This document shows positions 24,439 through 35,700 of a stretch of 64,000 nt of DNA, one piece after another. Within the stretch, counting starts at the first letter, position 1. Each line of letters begins with the position of its first letter. Origin of the DNA: Botryococcus braunii (lineage: Eukaryota; Chlorophyta; Trebouxiophyceae); the NCBI GenBank assembly GCA_002005505.1, contig KV908642.1:1-64000 (forward strand), given 5' to 3'. The position numbers were made by a program, and so were the translations under genes. A model generated the notes under the pieces. The model saw only the letters and a list, made by a program, of their open reading frames with translations, did not search any database and was not told the origin of the DNA.

Positions 24439-25401
24439 ATGGCTAGACGACAAGTCGAAGAGCTGCAGCTGCTTTGGCAGAGCCGAGGGGCGTGAAGCGG
24501 CAATGGCTGCCGAACTGGCTGAGTTACGACAACAGGCAGAAAAAGCTGAAGTTGCGGCTCAAAACCCCGCGAACCCACAGGCAAGAATCCGACCGTTAGA
24601 ACCCACTTACCGGAAAAATTCGAGGACGCAGGGACGATCTCGAACAATTCCTAGACGATGTGAGGTCATATTGTGAACTCACCGGTGTGCCCGCGAACCT
24701 CAGGGTTGACTACGCAGTGCGCTGCTTAGGAAAGAGCGTGAAAAAGGTGTGGTTAACCAAAAAAGCAGCTTACGTGAGGCAAAATCCAGGTGCTGTCGTG
24801 GATTTAGCTCTCTTTGGGGATCTGTTGTCTTCTGTCTATGATAACACTGATAAGGTTGCAAAGGCAAGGGATAAACTTGATTCCGTATATCAGGGCAACG
24901 AATCAGTTGAGAAGTATGTTGAGCGCTTTACAACCTTGCTAGCAGAGGTAGAAGTCAGTGGGGACCTATCCATGGGGGAGAAAATCCATAGGTTTCGTAA
25001 AGGCCTACGTGAGGATTTAAAGAAATATTCAGCAATTAACCCTACAACAGGCAAAGGTTTTGATGATTTGGATGCCTTGATAAGTTTACTCACACGGTAC
25101 GATGCCGCGGTGGGCGGGCCCTTACAGGCAAAGAGACTGAGAACCGGCCCCGGGGGCCCTAACTCAAGCATTGCAACCGCCACCGTTGGCCCAGCACCGC
25201 ACGTTGCTGGCGTCGGACAGGACTGGACAATCCCCTACTACAGTCATGAATTTGGGATGATGCAGCTGCACGATGGTGCAGCGCCAATCCAGATGGCCCA
25301 TGGTTACCCTGCGCCGCTCGCCACGGTCGCCGCGATCCAAGGCGCGACTCCTTATCCCCGCAGGGATGGTTTACCTCCGAGTATCGAGGACACTAGAGTT
25401 G
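24439..25401 (+). pseudogene. Gypsy G2 Gag, 5' part, frameshifted and interrupted
   Basis: Same sequence as the first two-thirds of G3 Gag but with at least eleven one-base losses within this interval, all in runs of identical bases, and only one substitution noticed. The losses cluster at 24465-24640 and 25260-25401, while 24660-25250 is open. Copia-B interrupts it at 25407 after the duplicated CTTTC. The remaining 3' part at 32424-32776 is clean. The pattern resembles consensus error more than random decay. Confidence 0.88.
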
Positions 25402-25406
25402 CTTTC

Positions 25407-26100
25407 TGTTGAGTTCTGAACATTATTATTGAATGCCTTGTGCTTTAAGTGATCTTCATGTGTGCACTATTAGGATATGGGTCCATTGAGAACATAAGGT
25501 ACCTTGAGACACGGCAGATTCTGGACGTTTTCGAACATAAGGTACAATCCTATCTAGATCACACGTTTGTCGGATGAACTCTTAAGGCTGCCCCACCGGA
25601 GTGAATACCAACTGGTTGTGAAAGATGCTGGGCATCACCAGATGCTAGTCTTGTCCAACAGTTGTGTGTGGCACTCAGCAGACAGTCGTACGGACTGTAG
25701 CTGGAGTAACTTCGTCTATTGACGACCTGTCTGCTTTGTACAGGTACGGTGCGGCAGTGTGTGTTGTATCATTGTTGCTATTGTGAGAGTGAACAAGCTT
25801 AGTGTACCCTGTAGTCACTCAAACAGATAAGGGACAGTGACTTCAGGGAGTATAGGCATGTACTTGAACGTAGCCGTCTAGAGCCTTATCTAGTGATTGC
25901 TTGATCGGTGCTTGTGTACAAGATAATGATGTAACGGAACTGGTTGTGAAAGATGCTGGGCATCACCAGATGCTAGTCTTGTCCGACAGTTGTGTGTGGC
26001 ACTCAGCAGACAGTCGTACGGACTGTAGCTGGAGTAACTTCGTCTATTGACGACCTGTCTGCTTTGTACAGGGAAAGCCGATTGCCCATAACCTTTCACA
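25407..26100 (+). repeat. Copia-B 5' LTR
   Basis: TGTTGAGTTC...CTTTCACA. A 135-bp module occurs twice (25610-25744 and 25938-26072, one difference), separated by 193 bp, the second copy ending 28 bp before the LTR end. Confidence 0.93.
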
Positions 26101-26114
26101 GGTTATGGGCCCAC
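26101..26114 (+). other. Copia-B primer-binding site (half-tRNA type)
   Basis: GGTTATGGGCCCAC directly follows the LTR. It is complementary to the anticodon arm of initiator tRNA-Met, as in Drosophila copia, rather than to the tRNA 3' end. Confidence 0.75.
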
Positions 26115-26490
26115 GCCCTTCCAGCTGAGCCAAGTAAAAGCAGGAGTGAAGGTCGTCTACGGATGGGTCAGACGTAAGCGTCAACAAAGGAGCTCGAGCA
26201 TGGCGCAGCGGCGCAAGGGAACTCGAGTGTACCAGGACCATTATCTTACTCACAGTTTACCTTTCTGGGAAATTCATAATTGAAGTTTTAGCTGTGCTTT
26301 ATCATTCATAGACGTTGTCTAGAAGCACTGAGTGAGTCGGGCCGGACTCCGGCGCAAACTTCTGAGGGGAACATATCTGCTACTACTGTGCAAGACTGGC
26401 TGGTAAATTTCCATGACATGGAGGGAATTGTAGGGTATTGCTGCATTCCAGAAGTTTATGAGTAAGTTTGGCTGGTGAAGTGACAATAGT
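26115..26490 (+). other. Copia-B 5' leader
   Basis: 376 bp without a large frame. A 27-codon upstream frame opens at the ATG in 'GAGCATGGCGCAGCGG' (about 26201). No other structure was identified. Confidence 0.5.
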
Positions 26491-29400
26491 ATGACAAAAA
26501 GGGGCAAAGAAAAGGAAAGTAGCAGTGAAACAGCAATGTCTCAACCTGGAGAAGTCAGTGGGGCCACTCCAGGGCAGTCTATGACCGGGACACAATCAGC
26601 CACTGCAGAACCAAAGGTGGAGATTGACAAGGCAGCCTACATCCCCAATACCTCTAATCCAAAGATGACTGTCATGCTTGATGATGGAGGGCGCAATTTT
26701 GAATTTTGGTATGAAAATTTGGAGGCGTGCGCAAACACCAAGGGGGTCAGAGCGGCTTTGGAGAGGCCAATGCCAGGGTCGGTGGAGAACTCAGCCATCA
26801 AGCAGTGGCTGATCCAGTCAGTTCCAGTCATCTGGCATTCTCAGATCTCATGCCACAAAGCAGCGTTCGACTTCATCGCGTGGGTGAAGAACAGTCACAC
26901 TGGAGGGAGCAACCAAGACATCAACCTTGAGTGGTACAAGGAAATGGAGCAGGGCATCAAGACAGGGGAGACACTCAAGGTCTACCTCTACAGAATGATG
27001 GATCTGGCTACAAGTCTCAGAAACAACGCGTTCATCCTCTTGGACCACAATGTTGGGGAGCTGATGGTGAAGGGCCTCCCTCCTGTGCTGAGGCTCGAGT
27101 CCCTGGAGGTTATGGCAACCGACAAGCCGCCATTGGAGCTGATTCAAAGAATCCTGCGCGCCGCAGCCAGCCGTGGGTACAAGGACCCACCTGCAGAGGG
27201 AACACCTCAGGCCATGGCAGCTGCAGCAGTGGCTGGTCCCTCTGGGGGGGTAGCTGGAGCGTCATCAAGCGCTGGAGCTGCACCAGGAGTGGGAGCAGTA
27301 CCGGGAGTTGGAGCAGCACTACCAGCAAACGAACAGCCTCCCGCTGGCCCCTCTGCAACTACTTTTGGTGGCAGGGGGCGTGGACCTGGCAGGGCAAGAA
27401 GGCCCAGAGAGGAGCTTACATGCCACTTCTGCAAGGCAAAGGGCCACTTCATGACTGACTGCGGACCGCTCAGGCAGCTGCAGGCTCTGCATCAAAACAT
27501 GCAAGCGGCAAGCGTTGGGCCTGCAGCTTACCGGGGCCAGGGAGGCCCACAGTCGTCTCCTCAAGCCTGGTGGGACCATGGATCTGGCCGGGGTGGCCCG
27601 CCTTCATCCGCTTCCAGCCCTGGACCTCCTTCAGCATATAACTATCCAACAAGTCAACACACGTTTCCGGGGTGGCATTTACCACCTCCACCCCCTCCTT
27701 CTGGTGAGGCGATGTTTATCTCTCTCAATGTGCTTGCCCCAACTTCGCATGGAGCTAGCAGCACATCTTGGTTAATAGATAGTGGTGCCTCTGTGCATAT
27801 AGTCAATGATCTCTCATTGCTCCATAATCCAGTTATGCATAGACAGCCTCTTCCTCTGCACTTGGCAACCTCAGACGCCAAGGGAGGAATCATTGCATCT
27901 GGGTCTGTATGCCTTGTGAATGCAAGGCACGAAGTATTCTGGCTGCACAATGTGCAGTGTGTTCCTTCTGCGCATACCAACCTCATTTCAGTCACTGGTG
28001 CAATTCAGGATGGAGCATCTTTCCTGACTGACACTGCAGGTGGTTACACAGCCATGAAGGGACCTGAAGGGTGGTGTGGAGATATCACCCGCGCACGAGG
28101 TCTGTTTTTTTTGGAGTTTGTTAGTCCTGTCAGAGGGCAGCAAGTTGGCTGCAGACATATTGATCACATGGCTGCGGCGTCTCATCTTAGGAAAGGACAC
28201 GTGTGTAGCGAGAGATCTCTGTGGCATGCTAGGTTAGGTCATCCTGGTGCCAGCAGCATGCAGAGGTTCTCCAAGGAAGATCTGGTTACAGGAATCAATA
28301 TCTCCCTTGCTCCCTGCTCTGAGTGCCCCAAGCACTGTGAATCGTGTATACAAGGGAAACACTCCAGACCTCCTTTCCCTGTATCTTCCAGGCCTGCACA
28401 TCACCCACTCGATAGAGTCCATGTGGATACTGTGGGTCCCATATCACCTCCTGCCATCACAGGTGAACGATATTGGGTCACTGTAGTGGATGAAAGTTCA
28501 CACCAAGTTGCCTCCCTGCCTGTGAAGTCAAAGGATGGCATCCCAAAGGCTGTGATAGACCTGCTCCGTTTTTGGCAGACCCAACGAGGCACGGTTGTGA
28601 AGTGTGTGAGGACTGACAGGGGTTCAGAGTTCCTGAACCAGCAATTCAAAGAGTTTTGTGCTCAGCAGGGCACTAAGATGGAGTCCTCAGCGCCCTACAC
28701 GCCTCAGCAGAATGGGGTGGCGGAGAGGATGAATAGGACCCTGAAGGAGCGAACAAGGACTCTGTTGGTCCATGCTGCAGCAGACCCCTCCCTTTGGAAG
28801 GAGTCGCTTGAGACAGCTACCCTCCTCTACAATGTGGGTCCTACTTCAGGCAGGTCCCTGACCCCCATGGAATTATTCTTTGGTGTCAAACCTGATGTGT
28901 CTGTGCTGCGCACGTTTGGCTGTGTAGCCCATGTGCACATTCCCAGTGGCCAAAGGTCTGTTTTTGGGCCCAAGACCATCCCTGGGATGTTTACTGGTTA
29001 TTGTCCCCAGTCTAAAGCGTATCGTGTGTACGTGGGGAATGGAGTGTGGAAGGAGAGTAGGGACGTCAGCTTTATCGAGCACTTGAGGGGGGCTGAGAGA
29101 GTGGGTCTATCAAAGGTCCAGCCTGGGTCTGTCTATGATTCTAGGATATCACCCCCCCTTGGCAGTGAGAATCTGGCAACGCCTCAAGCAATTCCCTCTG
29201 CTGCTCCACCCACGTTCTGGGATGAGGAGGATGACCATGGAGTGGAGACGCTTTCCACTGGGGCTCCTGGGACCTCTGGACTTTGTGCTGGGGATCAGTC
29301 TGGAGACGGGACCACAGCAGCACATGACCAAGGAAACCCCACCAGCCTGGATTCTACTGTTGGGACCCCAGAACCATCTCAGCACTCGTGGTCGGTGCTT

Positions 29401-31704
29401 GAGCATATGCAGAATCTGGCCAGGGGGGGTGTAGAAACTCAATCCCAGGTAGAAAAAATGCAGAAGGTACAAGAGGGGTTGCGAATGCAGGGGAAGTCAC
29501 AAATTCCCCTTCCTCCAGGGACCACCCTTACAAGGGAGCAGCGTTATGTACAGCGCGTGGCTAGGAGAGAGCATTCTGACATCCCATTGCATGCCCCTGA
29601 CCCAGGTCAGGCAATTGTGAGTGAGCCAAACATGGTTGGTCTCCCTGATATGCAGGGGCAGGTTGAGACAGTCGAGGCTATGTTCGGTGCAGATGTAAGA
29701 GATGAGAGCAGTGGGTTAGACATGCCAGCAGTAGGGGAAGCTGGTGCCCAATCCCAGTCACTGGCTAGTCATGCTTATGGTGTGCAGGCTGACATTGTAG
29801 GCGCAGCTCAGGCAAGTCTGGGTAGTGTGCCCAAGTGTGAGTCCAGGAGAGAGAGAGAGCTGCTGCTCCCCTCTGCATTGCGGAAGGTGCGAGAATGTAA
29901 GGGTGCTGCACATGAGTCCAGTAGTCAAGGAGAGAGAGAGAGACTTGAGAAGGAATCAGATAATCCCGGCAGTACTGCCCAGTCCCAGCATAAGGTACAT
30001 AATGTACCTTATTCTGGCAACCAGGGAGAGAGAGAGAGAGAAGGGAACAGCATCAGTAAGGCTGACAGCCCTGCTGCACCACAGCATAAGGTACAGAGTG
30101 TACCTTCTGTCACGTTGGGAAAAGTTCACGTGCCCTCAAACTTGAGGGAAGCCCAGCGCTCACCTCAGTGGGAGTTTTGGCAGCAGGCAATGCAAGAGGA
30201 GATGGAGTCTTTAGACACCCATGAGGTTATGCAGTATGTGGAAAGACCCCATGGGCAGAAAGTTATCCCTGTTCATTGGATTTTTTCTACAAAAAACGAT
30301 GCACATGGGAATGTCACTCGGTTTAAAGCAAGATTGGTTGCCCAGGGTTGCAGACAGATTCCTGGTATAGATGTTGGTGAGGTTTTTGCACCTACCAGCA
30401 GCTATGGTGCTAGGAGAGCTGTGCTGGCAGTGGCTGCCACACAAAATCTTGAGATCCACCAAGTGGATATCAAGACAGCTTTTCTCAATGGGGAGTTGGA
30501 GGAAGAGGTCTATGTAACCCAACCACCAGGATTTGAGAATGGCAACACGAGAGTTGTGTGCAAGCTCAGGAAGGCACTCTACGGTCTTAAGCAAGCCCCA
30601 CGGGCTTGGCACAAGACCTTGAGCGACAAGTTGAGCGTGATGGGGTATAGTGTGTGCAAGAGCGACGCTGGGGTATACATCAGGAGGGCCCCTGATGGTA
30701 ATCTGTCGTTTATTCTTGTTTATGTCGATGATCTTCTCATAGTTGCCAGAGTGGTTGCAGAGATTGAGTGGGGGAAAGAGTTATTGAAGAAGGACTTCAC
30801 CATCCATGATTTGGGAGAGGTGAATGATTTCCTGGGGTGTCAGGTCCTACGCAATAGAGTTCAGGGCACTATTTCCATGAGTTGCACTCCCAAGATTGAT
30901 GCTCTTGTGGAGAAGTTTGGCGTTGCTGATGATGGACGTGGGGTTGATACCCCCATGTCCAAGGACTTCGTGGCTAGCAGCAGACCCGAGTCCTCAGATG
31001 GTATGTCACATGGGGCTGGTACCCCTCTGCCACCTGGTCATCGATACTGCGAGTTAATTGGATCGTTACTGTACATAGCCAATACGACCCGGCCTGACAT
31101 TTCTCAGGCTGTTGGAGTGTTGTCAAGGTATAGAATGACACCCACTACCTCACACTGGAATGAGGCCATTCGAGTGCTGAAGTACTTGAGAGATACCAGA
31201 GAGTTAGCTCTTACTCTGGGTGGAAAGGGCCCTGAGCTAGAAGGCTATGTTGATGCCGACTATGCTGGGGACCTGGACCACAGGTATTCCACCACTGGCT
31301 ATGTTCTATCAGTCTATGGTAGTGCCGTGGTTTGGGGAAGCAAGAAGCAGAGCTCAGTTGCTACCTCAACTGTGCAAGCTGAGTTTATGGCAGCTGGCCA
31401 TATTGTGAAGGAAGCCAACTGGCTAAGGGGCTTCTTGGAAGAGATAGGGGCTGCACCTTGGAGGGTCAAAATTTTCTGTGACAACCAAGGATGCATTTCT
31501 AATTTACGGAACCCCCTGTATTCCAAATTCACAAAGCACGTTGCAGTAAGCTTCCACTACGCTAGGGAAGCTATGGCACTTGGGCAGGTAGATATCCTCT
31601 ATGTGGAATCTGCACGCAATGTGGCTGACATTATGACCAAGCCACTTGCCAAGCCCGTGTTTGTTGGTCATCGTGATTCACTAGGTTTGAGAAGATACAC
31701 TTAA
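26491..31704 (+). CDS. Copia-B Gag-Pol polyprotein
   Basis: Single intact frame of 1,737 residues with an ATG at 26491. Gag domain (about 60-250), Ala/Gly-rich spacer, CCHC knuckle 'CHFCKAKGHFMTDC' (about 311-324), protease 'WLIDSGASVHIVND' (about 427), GAG-pre-integrase 'LWHARLGHPG' (about 577), integrase with D about 646, D about 707 and E about 744, a long Ser/Gln/Glu-rich linker with short Arg-Glu repeats, RVT_2 RT ('HWIFSTKNDAHGN', 'VYVDDLL' near 1411) and RNase H ('VDADYAG' about 1588, 'FCDNQGC' about 1664). All catalytic positions look intact. Gag and Pol are not separated by any frameshift, so Gag excess must arise by another route such as splicing or differential processing; the sequence does not show which. 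Confidence 0.96.
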   Translation: MTKRGKEKESSSETAMSQPGEVSGATPGQSMTGTQSATAEPKVEIDKAAYIPNTSNPKMTVMLDDGGRNFEFWYENLEACANTKGVRAALERPMPGSVENSAIKQWLIQSVPVIWHSQISCHKAAFDFIAWVKNSHTGGSNQDINLEWYKEMEQGIKTGETLKVYLYRMMDLATSLRNNAFILLDHNVGELMVKGLPPVLRLESLEVMATDKPPLELIQRILRAAASRGYKDPPAEGTPQAMAAAAVAGPSGGVAGASSSAGAAPGVGAVPGVGAALPANEQPPAGPSATTFGGRGRGPGRARRPREELTCHFCKAKGHFMTDCGPLRQLQALHQNMQAASVGPAAYRGQGGPQSSPQAWWDHGSGRGGPPSSASSPGPPSAYNYPTSQHTFPGWHLPPPPPPSGEAMFISLNVLAPTSHGASSTSWLIDSGASVHIVNDLSLLHNPVMHRQPLPLHLATSDAKGGIIASGSVCLVNARHEVFWLHNVQCVPSAHTNLISVTGAIQDGASFLTDTAGGYTAMKGPEGWCGDITRARGLFFLEFVSPVRGQQVGCRHIDHMAAASHLRKGHVCSERSLWHARLGHPGASSMQRFSKEDLVTGINISLAPCSECPKHCESCIQGKHSRPPFPVSSRPAHHPLDRVHVDTVGPISPPAITGERYWVTVVDESSHQVASLPVKSKDGIPKAVIDLLRFWQTQRGTVVKCVRTDRGSEFLNQQFKEFCAQQGTKMESSAPYTPQQNGVAERMNRTLKERTRTLLVHAAADPSLWKESLETATLLYNVGPTSGRSLTPMELFFGVKPDVSVLRTFGCVAHVHIPSGQRSVFGPKTIPGMFTGYCPQSKAYRVYVGNGVWKESRDVSFIEHLRGAERVGLSKVQPGSVYDSRISPPLGSENLATPQAIPSAAPPTFWDEEDDHGVETLSTGAPGTSGLCAGDQSGDGTTAAHDQGNPTSLDSTVGTPEPSQHSWSVLEHMQNLARGGVETQSQVEKMQKVQEGLRMQGKSQIPLPPGTTLTREQRYVQRVARREHSDIPLHAPDPGQAIVSEPNMVGLPDMQGQVETVEAMFGADVRDESSGLDMPAVGEAGAQSQSLASHAYGVQADIVGAAQASLGSVPKCESRRERELLLPSALRKVRECKGAAHESSSQGERERLEKESDNPGSTAQSQHKVHNVPYSGNQGEREREGNSISKADSPAAPQHKVQSVPSVTLGKVHVPSNLREAQRSPQWEFWQQAMQEEMESLDTHEVMQYVERPHGQKVIPVHWIFSTKNDAHGNVTRFKARLVAQGCRQIPGIDVGEVFAPTSSYGARRAVLAVAATQNLEIHQVDIKTAFLNGELEEEVYVTQPPGFENGNTRVVCKLRKALYGLKQAPRAWHKTLSDKLSVMGYSVCKSDAGVYIRRAPDGNLSFILVYVDDLLIVARVVAEIEWGKELLKKDFTIHDLGEVNDFLGCQVLRNRVQGTISMSCTPKIDALVEKFGVADDGRGVDTPMSKDFVASSRPESSDGMSHGAGTPLPPGHRYCELIGSLLYIANTTRPDISQAVGVLSRYRMTPTTSHWNEAIRVLKYLRDTRELALTLGGKGPELEGYVDADYAGDLDHRYSTTGYVLSVYGSAVVWGSKKQSSVATSTVQAEFMAAGHIVKEANWLRGFLEEIGAAPWRVKIFCDNQGCISNLRNPLYSKFTKHVAVSFHYAREAMALGQVDILYVESARNVADIMTKPLAKPVFVGHRDSLGLRRYT

Positions 31705-31724
31705 AGCATGCAGGCAAGGGGAAG

Positions 31725-32418
31725 TGTTGAGTTCTGAACATTATTATTGAATGCCTTGTGCTTTAAGTGATCTTCATGTGTGCACTATTAGGATATGGGT
31801 CCATTGAGAACATAAGGTACCTTGAGACACGGCAGATTCTGGACGTTTTCGAACATAAGGTACAATCCTATCTAGATCACACGTTTGTCGGATGAACTCT
31901 TAAGGCTGCCCCACCGGAGTGAATACCAACTGGTTGTGAAAGATGCTGGGCATCACCAGATGCTAGTCTTGTCCAACAGTTGTGTGTGGCACTCAGCAGA
32001 CAGTCGTACGGACTGTAGCTGGAGTAACTTCGTCTATTGACGACCTGTCTGCTTTGTACAGGTACGGTGCGGCAGTGTGTGTTGTATCATTGTTGCTATT
32101 GTGAGAGTGAACAAGCTTAGTGTACCCTGTAGTCACTCAAACAGATAAGGGACAGTGACTTCAGGGAGTATAGGCATGTACTTGAACGTAGCCGTCTAGA
32201 GCCTTATCTAGTGATTGCTTGATCGGTGCTTGTGTACAAGATAATGATGTAACGGAACTGGTTGTGAAAGATGCTGGGCATCACCAGATGCTAGTCTTGT
32301 CCGACAGTTGTGTGTGGCACTCAGCAGACAGTCGTACGGACTGTAGCTGGAGTAACTTCGTCTATTGACGACCTGTCTGCTTTGTACAGGGAAAGCCGAT
32401 TGCCCATAACCTTTCACA
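31725..32418 (+). repeat. Copia-B 3' LTR with preceding polypurine tract
   Basis: Same length and sequence as the 5' LTR as far as compared by eye. Polypurine tract AAGGGGAAG at 31716-31724 adjoins it. Confidence 0.93.
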
Positions 32419-32423
32419 CTTTC

Positions 32424-32776
32424 CCCTCAACAGAAGCTGTTACGCGTGCAATACCCCTGGCCATGAATCTTGGTTTTGCCCACTCAAAAAACTTAGAGAG
32501 GACCCTAACGCCTATCTTAATCAACAACAGTGGGACATCTTGCAACACATTGTGAAGGCCAGACAGGAGGTAAACCAGCCTGCTCCACCAATTCCAGGTC
32601 TGGCTGGTGATTTGCTGCGGCGACGGGTAGGAGGGGGCCACAACAACTTTAGGTCCCTCGGTGTGGGAGCAGCCCCTATGCAAGGGTGGACAGCACAGGG
32701 TGGGGCCGGACGGGGACGGAGAATCAGAGGACGGGGCCGTGGACGGGGCCGGGCAAGGGGACGCGGTAGGCCATGA
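32424..32776 (+). pseudogene. Gypsy G2 Gag, 3' part
   Basis: Resumes exactly after the Copia-B target duplication. It carries the CCHC zinc knuckle and the Arg-Gly-rich tail and ends in the ATGA overlap with pol at 32773-32776. Open and identical to G3 by eye, in contrast to the 5' part. Confidence 0.9.
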
Positions 32777-35700
32777 GTGGAGTTAGAGAAGGAAACCTCC
32801 ACACTTTTGTTCCTTGGGAATCTTTTCATTCTTCTATCGAGCAACGTTGTTCTGAGTTTTTGCATTGTTCTTTTTCTAGAGGCCCCTTTGACAATACCCT
32901 ACCCGATGGAACGTCTAAACCGACATTTGTTGCAGTACCTATAGGTAAAGCGGAGGACACCTTATCCACTTTCGCTCGTGAGCAACAAGCAAATAAACAT
33001 TTAAGTGCTTGTTTTCTAATGGGTAGTAAAGTGGCGAAATCCAAGGCAGTGTACCCATGGCTAAAAGGCATGAGAGTTATCCTGCAAGGTACCAAGGGAC
33101 CTGATGTCCCCTACTCCTATGTAGTTTACCATGCCGGACCCAAATTTAGCGTATCTTTTGCTCAAGCTTTTTCAAATAGGCATTTAGCAATGCTTTTTCA
33201 TGTTAACTGTACTGGTGTGAAGGGCGTCGCTTTAGTCGATACCGGGGCGACGCACTCGTTCGTCAGACAAGACTTCCTAGCTACTCTCGGAGTGAGGCTG
33301 TCAAAGAAGTGTGTGGATGTCCAGCTGGCAGATGGACAGACCATGCGCTCGGCGGGGACAGCTAAGCTCAGGGTGCACTTATCTCAAACATATGTGGAAC
33401 AGAGGGATTTCATTGTCTGCGAAACTCTGTTGGATGGGGTGGACTTAATCCTTGGGGAGGATTTTCTGAAAGAAAGAAAAGCGTTAATTGACTACAATCA
33501 TGGCGCAGTTCATCTTAAACCGCCTCATTCCTCACACTACATTACACTCCTCAACCCGCTGCCCCCTAGTGAAAGAGGTACCTTACCGGCGCAAAAAGTG
33601 AATGTTATAAGTGAGGGTCAAGCTAGGCGGGCTATGCGAAAGGGTTGTCCAGGGTTTTGGGGGGTTGTGCGAGAGGCAAGGAGTGGACAGGACTCAGTTT
33701 GTGCAACACACTATCTCCATAGGGTTGCAGTGGCAACTACAGAGGGGGATAATCCTTGGGACGAAGACAGCGGAGCCACCGGCCTAGATTTAAACGAAAA
33801 CTCCCGGCGTGTTATTGAGGGTATGACTGACAAGCCACAAGACTTGAAGCAATTGTTGTTAGAGTTTTTGGATGTTTTTCCAGAGAAATTGCCAGATTTA
33901 CCTCCAGAGAGGGGCATCTTGCACACTATACCTATGACACCCGGCCATACGCCGCCCTGTCGCCCCACTTATAGGTTGGCTGAACCAGAAGTGGCGGAGT
34001 GTCGGAGGCAGGTTGAGGAATTACTAGCACAGGGTTTCATCAGGCCGAGTGCATCACCGTATGGTAGCCCCATATTGTTTGTGAGAAAGAAAGACGGAAC
34101 ATTCCGAATGGTTATAGATTACAGGGCAGTTAATAACTTAACAAGGAAGGACAAATATCCGTTGCCACGGATAGACGATCTTCTGGACAAGCTGCAGGGT
34201 TCAAAGTTCTTTACCTCTTTTGATCTCTTGTCAGGTTACCATCAAGTGCGATTACATGAATCCGATGTTCCCAAAACCGCCTTTAGAACACCCTTAGGTT
34301 CATTTGAATTTTTGGTGCTTCCTTTTGGTCTCACGAATGCTCCCTCCACGTTTCAGAGACTGATGAACAGTGTGTTTCATGATTTTATTCGAGAAGGTTT
34401 TGTTGTGGTTTACCTAGATGATTTGTTGGTATACAGCAAGTCCAGGGAACAGCACTTAGAGCACTTAACTCGCATCCTTACTCGGCTGAGAGAGGAAAAA
34501 CTTTATGCAAAATTATCCAAGTGTGAGTTTTTTGCTGACGAGTTGCGGTATTTGGGACATGTCGTGGGGCGCGACGGCATCAAAGTTGACCCTGCCAAAG
34601 TTCGGACTATTGTGGACTGGCCAACACCCACGGGGAGCACGCACGTACGACAATTCTTGGGACTAGCCAACTACTTCCGCAAGTTCGTCCCGGGTTACAG
34701 TACGCTCGCGGCCCCCTTAACCCGGCTCACTGGCAAAGTTCCTTGGACGTGGGGAGAAGCTGAAGAGCACGCGTTTCAAAGTTTAAAAGAAACTTTGTCC
34801 AATGCTCCTGTACTAGCACTCCCAGACAGTAGCAAGCCTTTCAAAGTGATCTCAGATGCCAGTGACTATGGGGTGGGTGCAGTACTATTGCAAGAAGGTA
34901 GACCTGTAGCATACTTCAGTAAAAAGCTTAGTAATGCCGAACGCAATTATTCCACAACTGAGAAAGAGCTTGCAGGTGTGTTGTATGCCCTCAAGGAGTG
35001 GAGGTGTTACTTATTAGGGCAAACTTTCACAGTTGTTACGGACCATCGCGCGAATAGTTTTTTGCAAACCCAAACCCTACTCTCACCCAGACGGGCGCGC
35101 TGGGCGGAGTTTCTACAGTTATTCGACATCCAATGGGAATATGCGCCGGGATCCACTAACCCTGCTGACCCATTGTCTAGGAGTCCTCACTTAGCCGGGG
35201 CCCACGTCCGAGCCCTAGCTCGGGCCCAGGCTGGGGTTCAGGCGTCGGTTCAGGCTAGGGCAGGGCCCCTGGGGGAGCACTCTCCCCCTGTCGGAGTAGG
35301 AGCGATGGGGGTTGGGGAGGCTGCAGACTCCACCACCCTACCCACGCCGATGGACGGGTTGAGGGGATGGGGAAGGGTTTTAAGTGAGGCATATGAGATA
35401 GATGATTGGCTCCATCGTAAACAAAATCGCCGCAAGTTAAGCTTCCATAGTGGCTTGTGGAAGCGCGGTGCGCGCATTTACGTTCCCTCCCACCATATGA
35501 GTTCTGACGGTGTCGAACGTAACCTTCGTAGAGAAATCCTGGAAAATTTGCATGGACCACCTATAGTTGGTCATCCAGGCAGGGACAGGACCCTCGAATT
35601 AGTTCAACGTTCCTGGTGGTGGCCGGGGATGGCCTCAGATGTGGCTGACTTTGTGGCCCAATGTGACTCGTGTCAGCGTGTCAAAGCCCCAGCACACTTA

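Larger units (their letters stand above)
25407..32418 (+). mobile_element. Copia-B: complete Ty1/copia element inserted in G2 gag
   Basis: 7,012 bp with two 694-bp LTRs (25407-26100, 31725-32418) that look identical, and target duplication CTTTC (25402-25406 and 32419-32423). It has a primer-binding site, one open Gag-Pol frame and a polypurine tract. It appears complete and recent. Confidence 0.95.
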
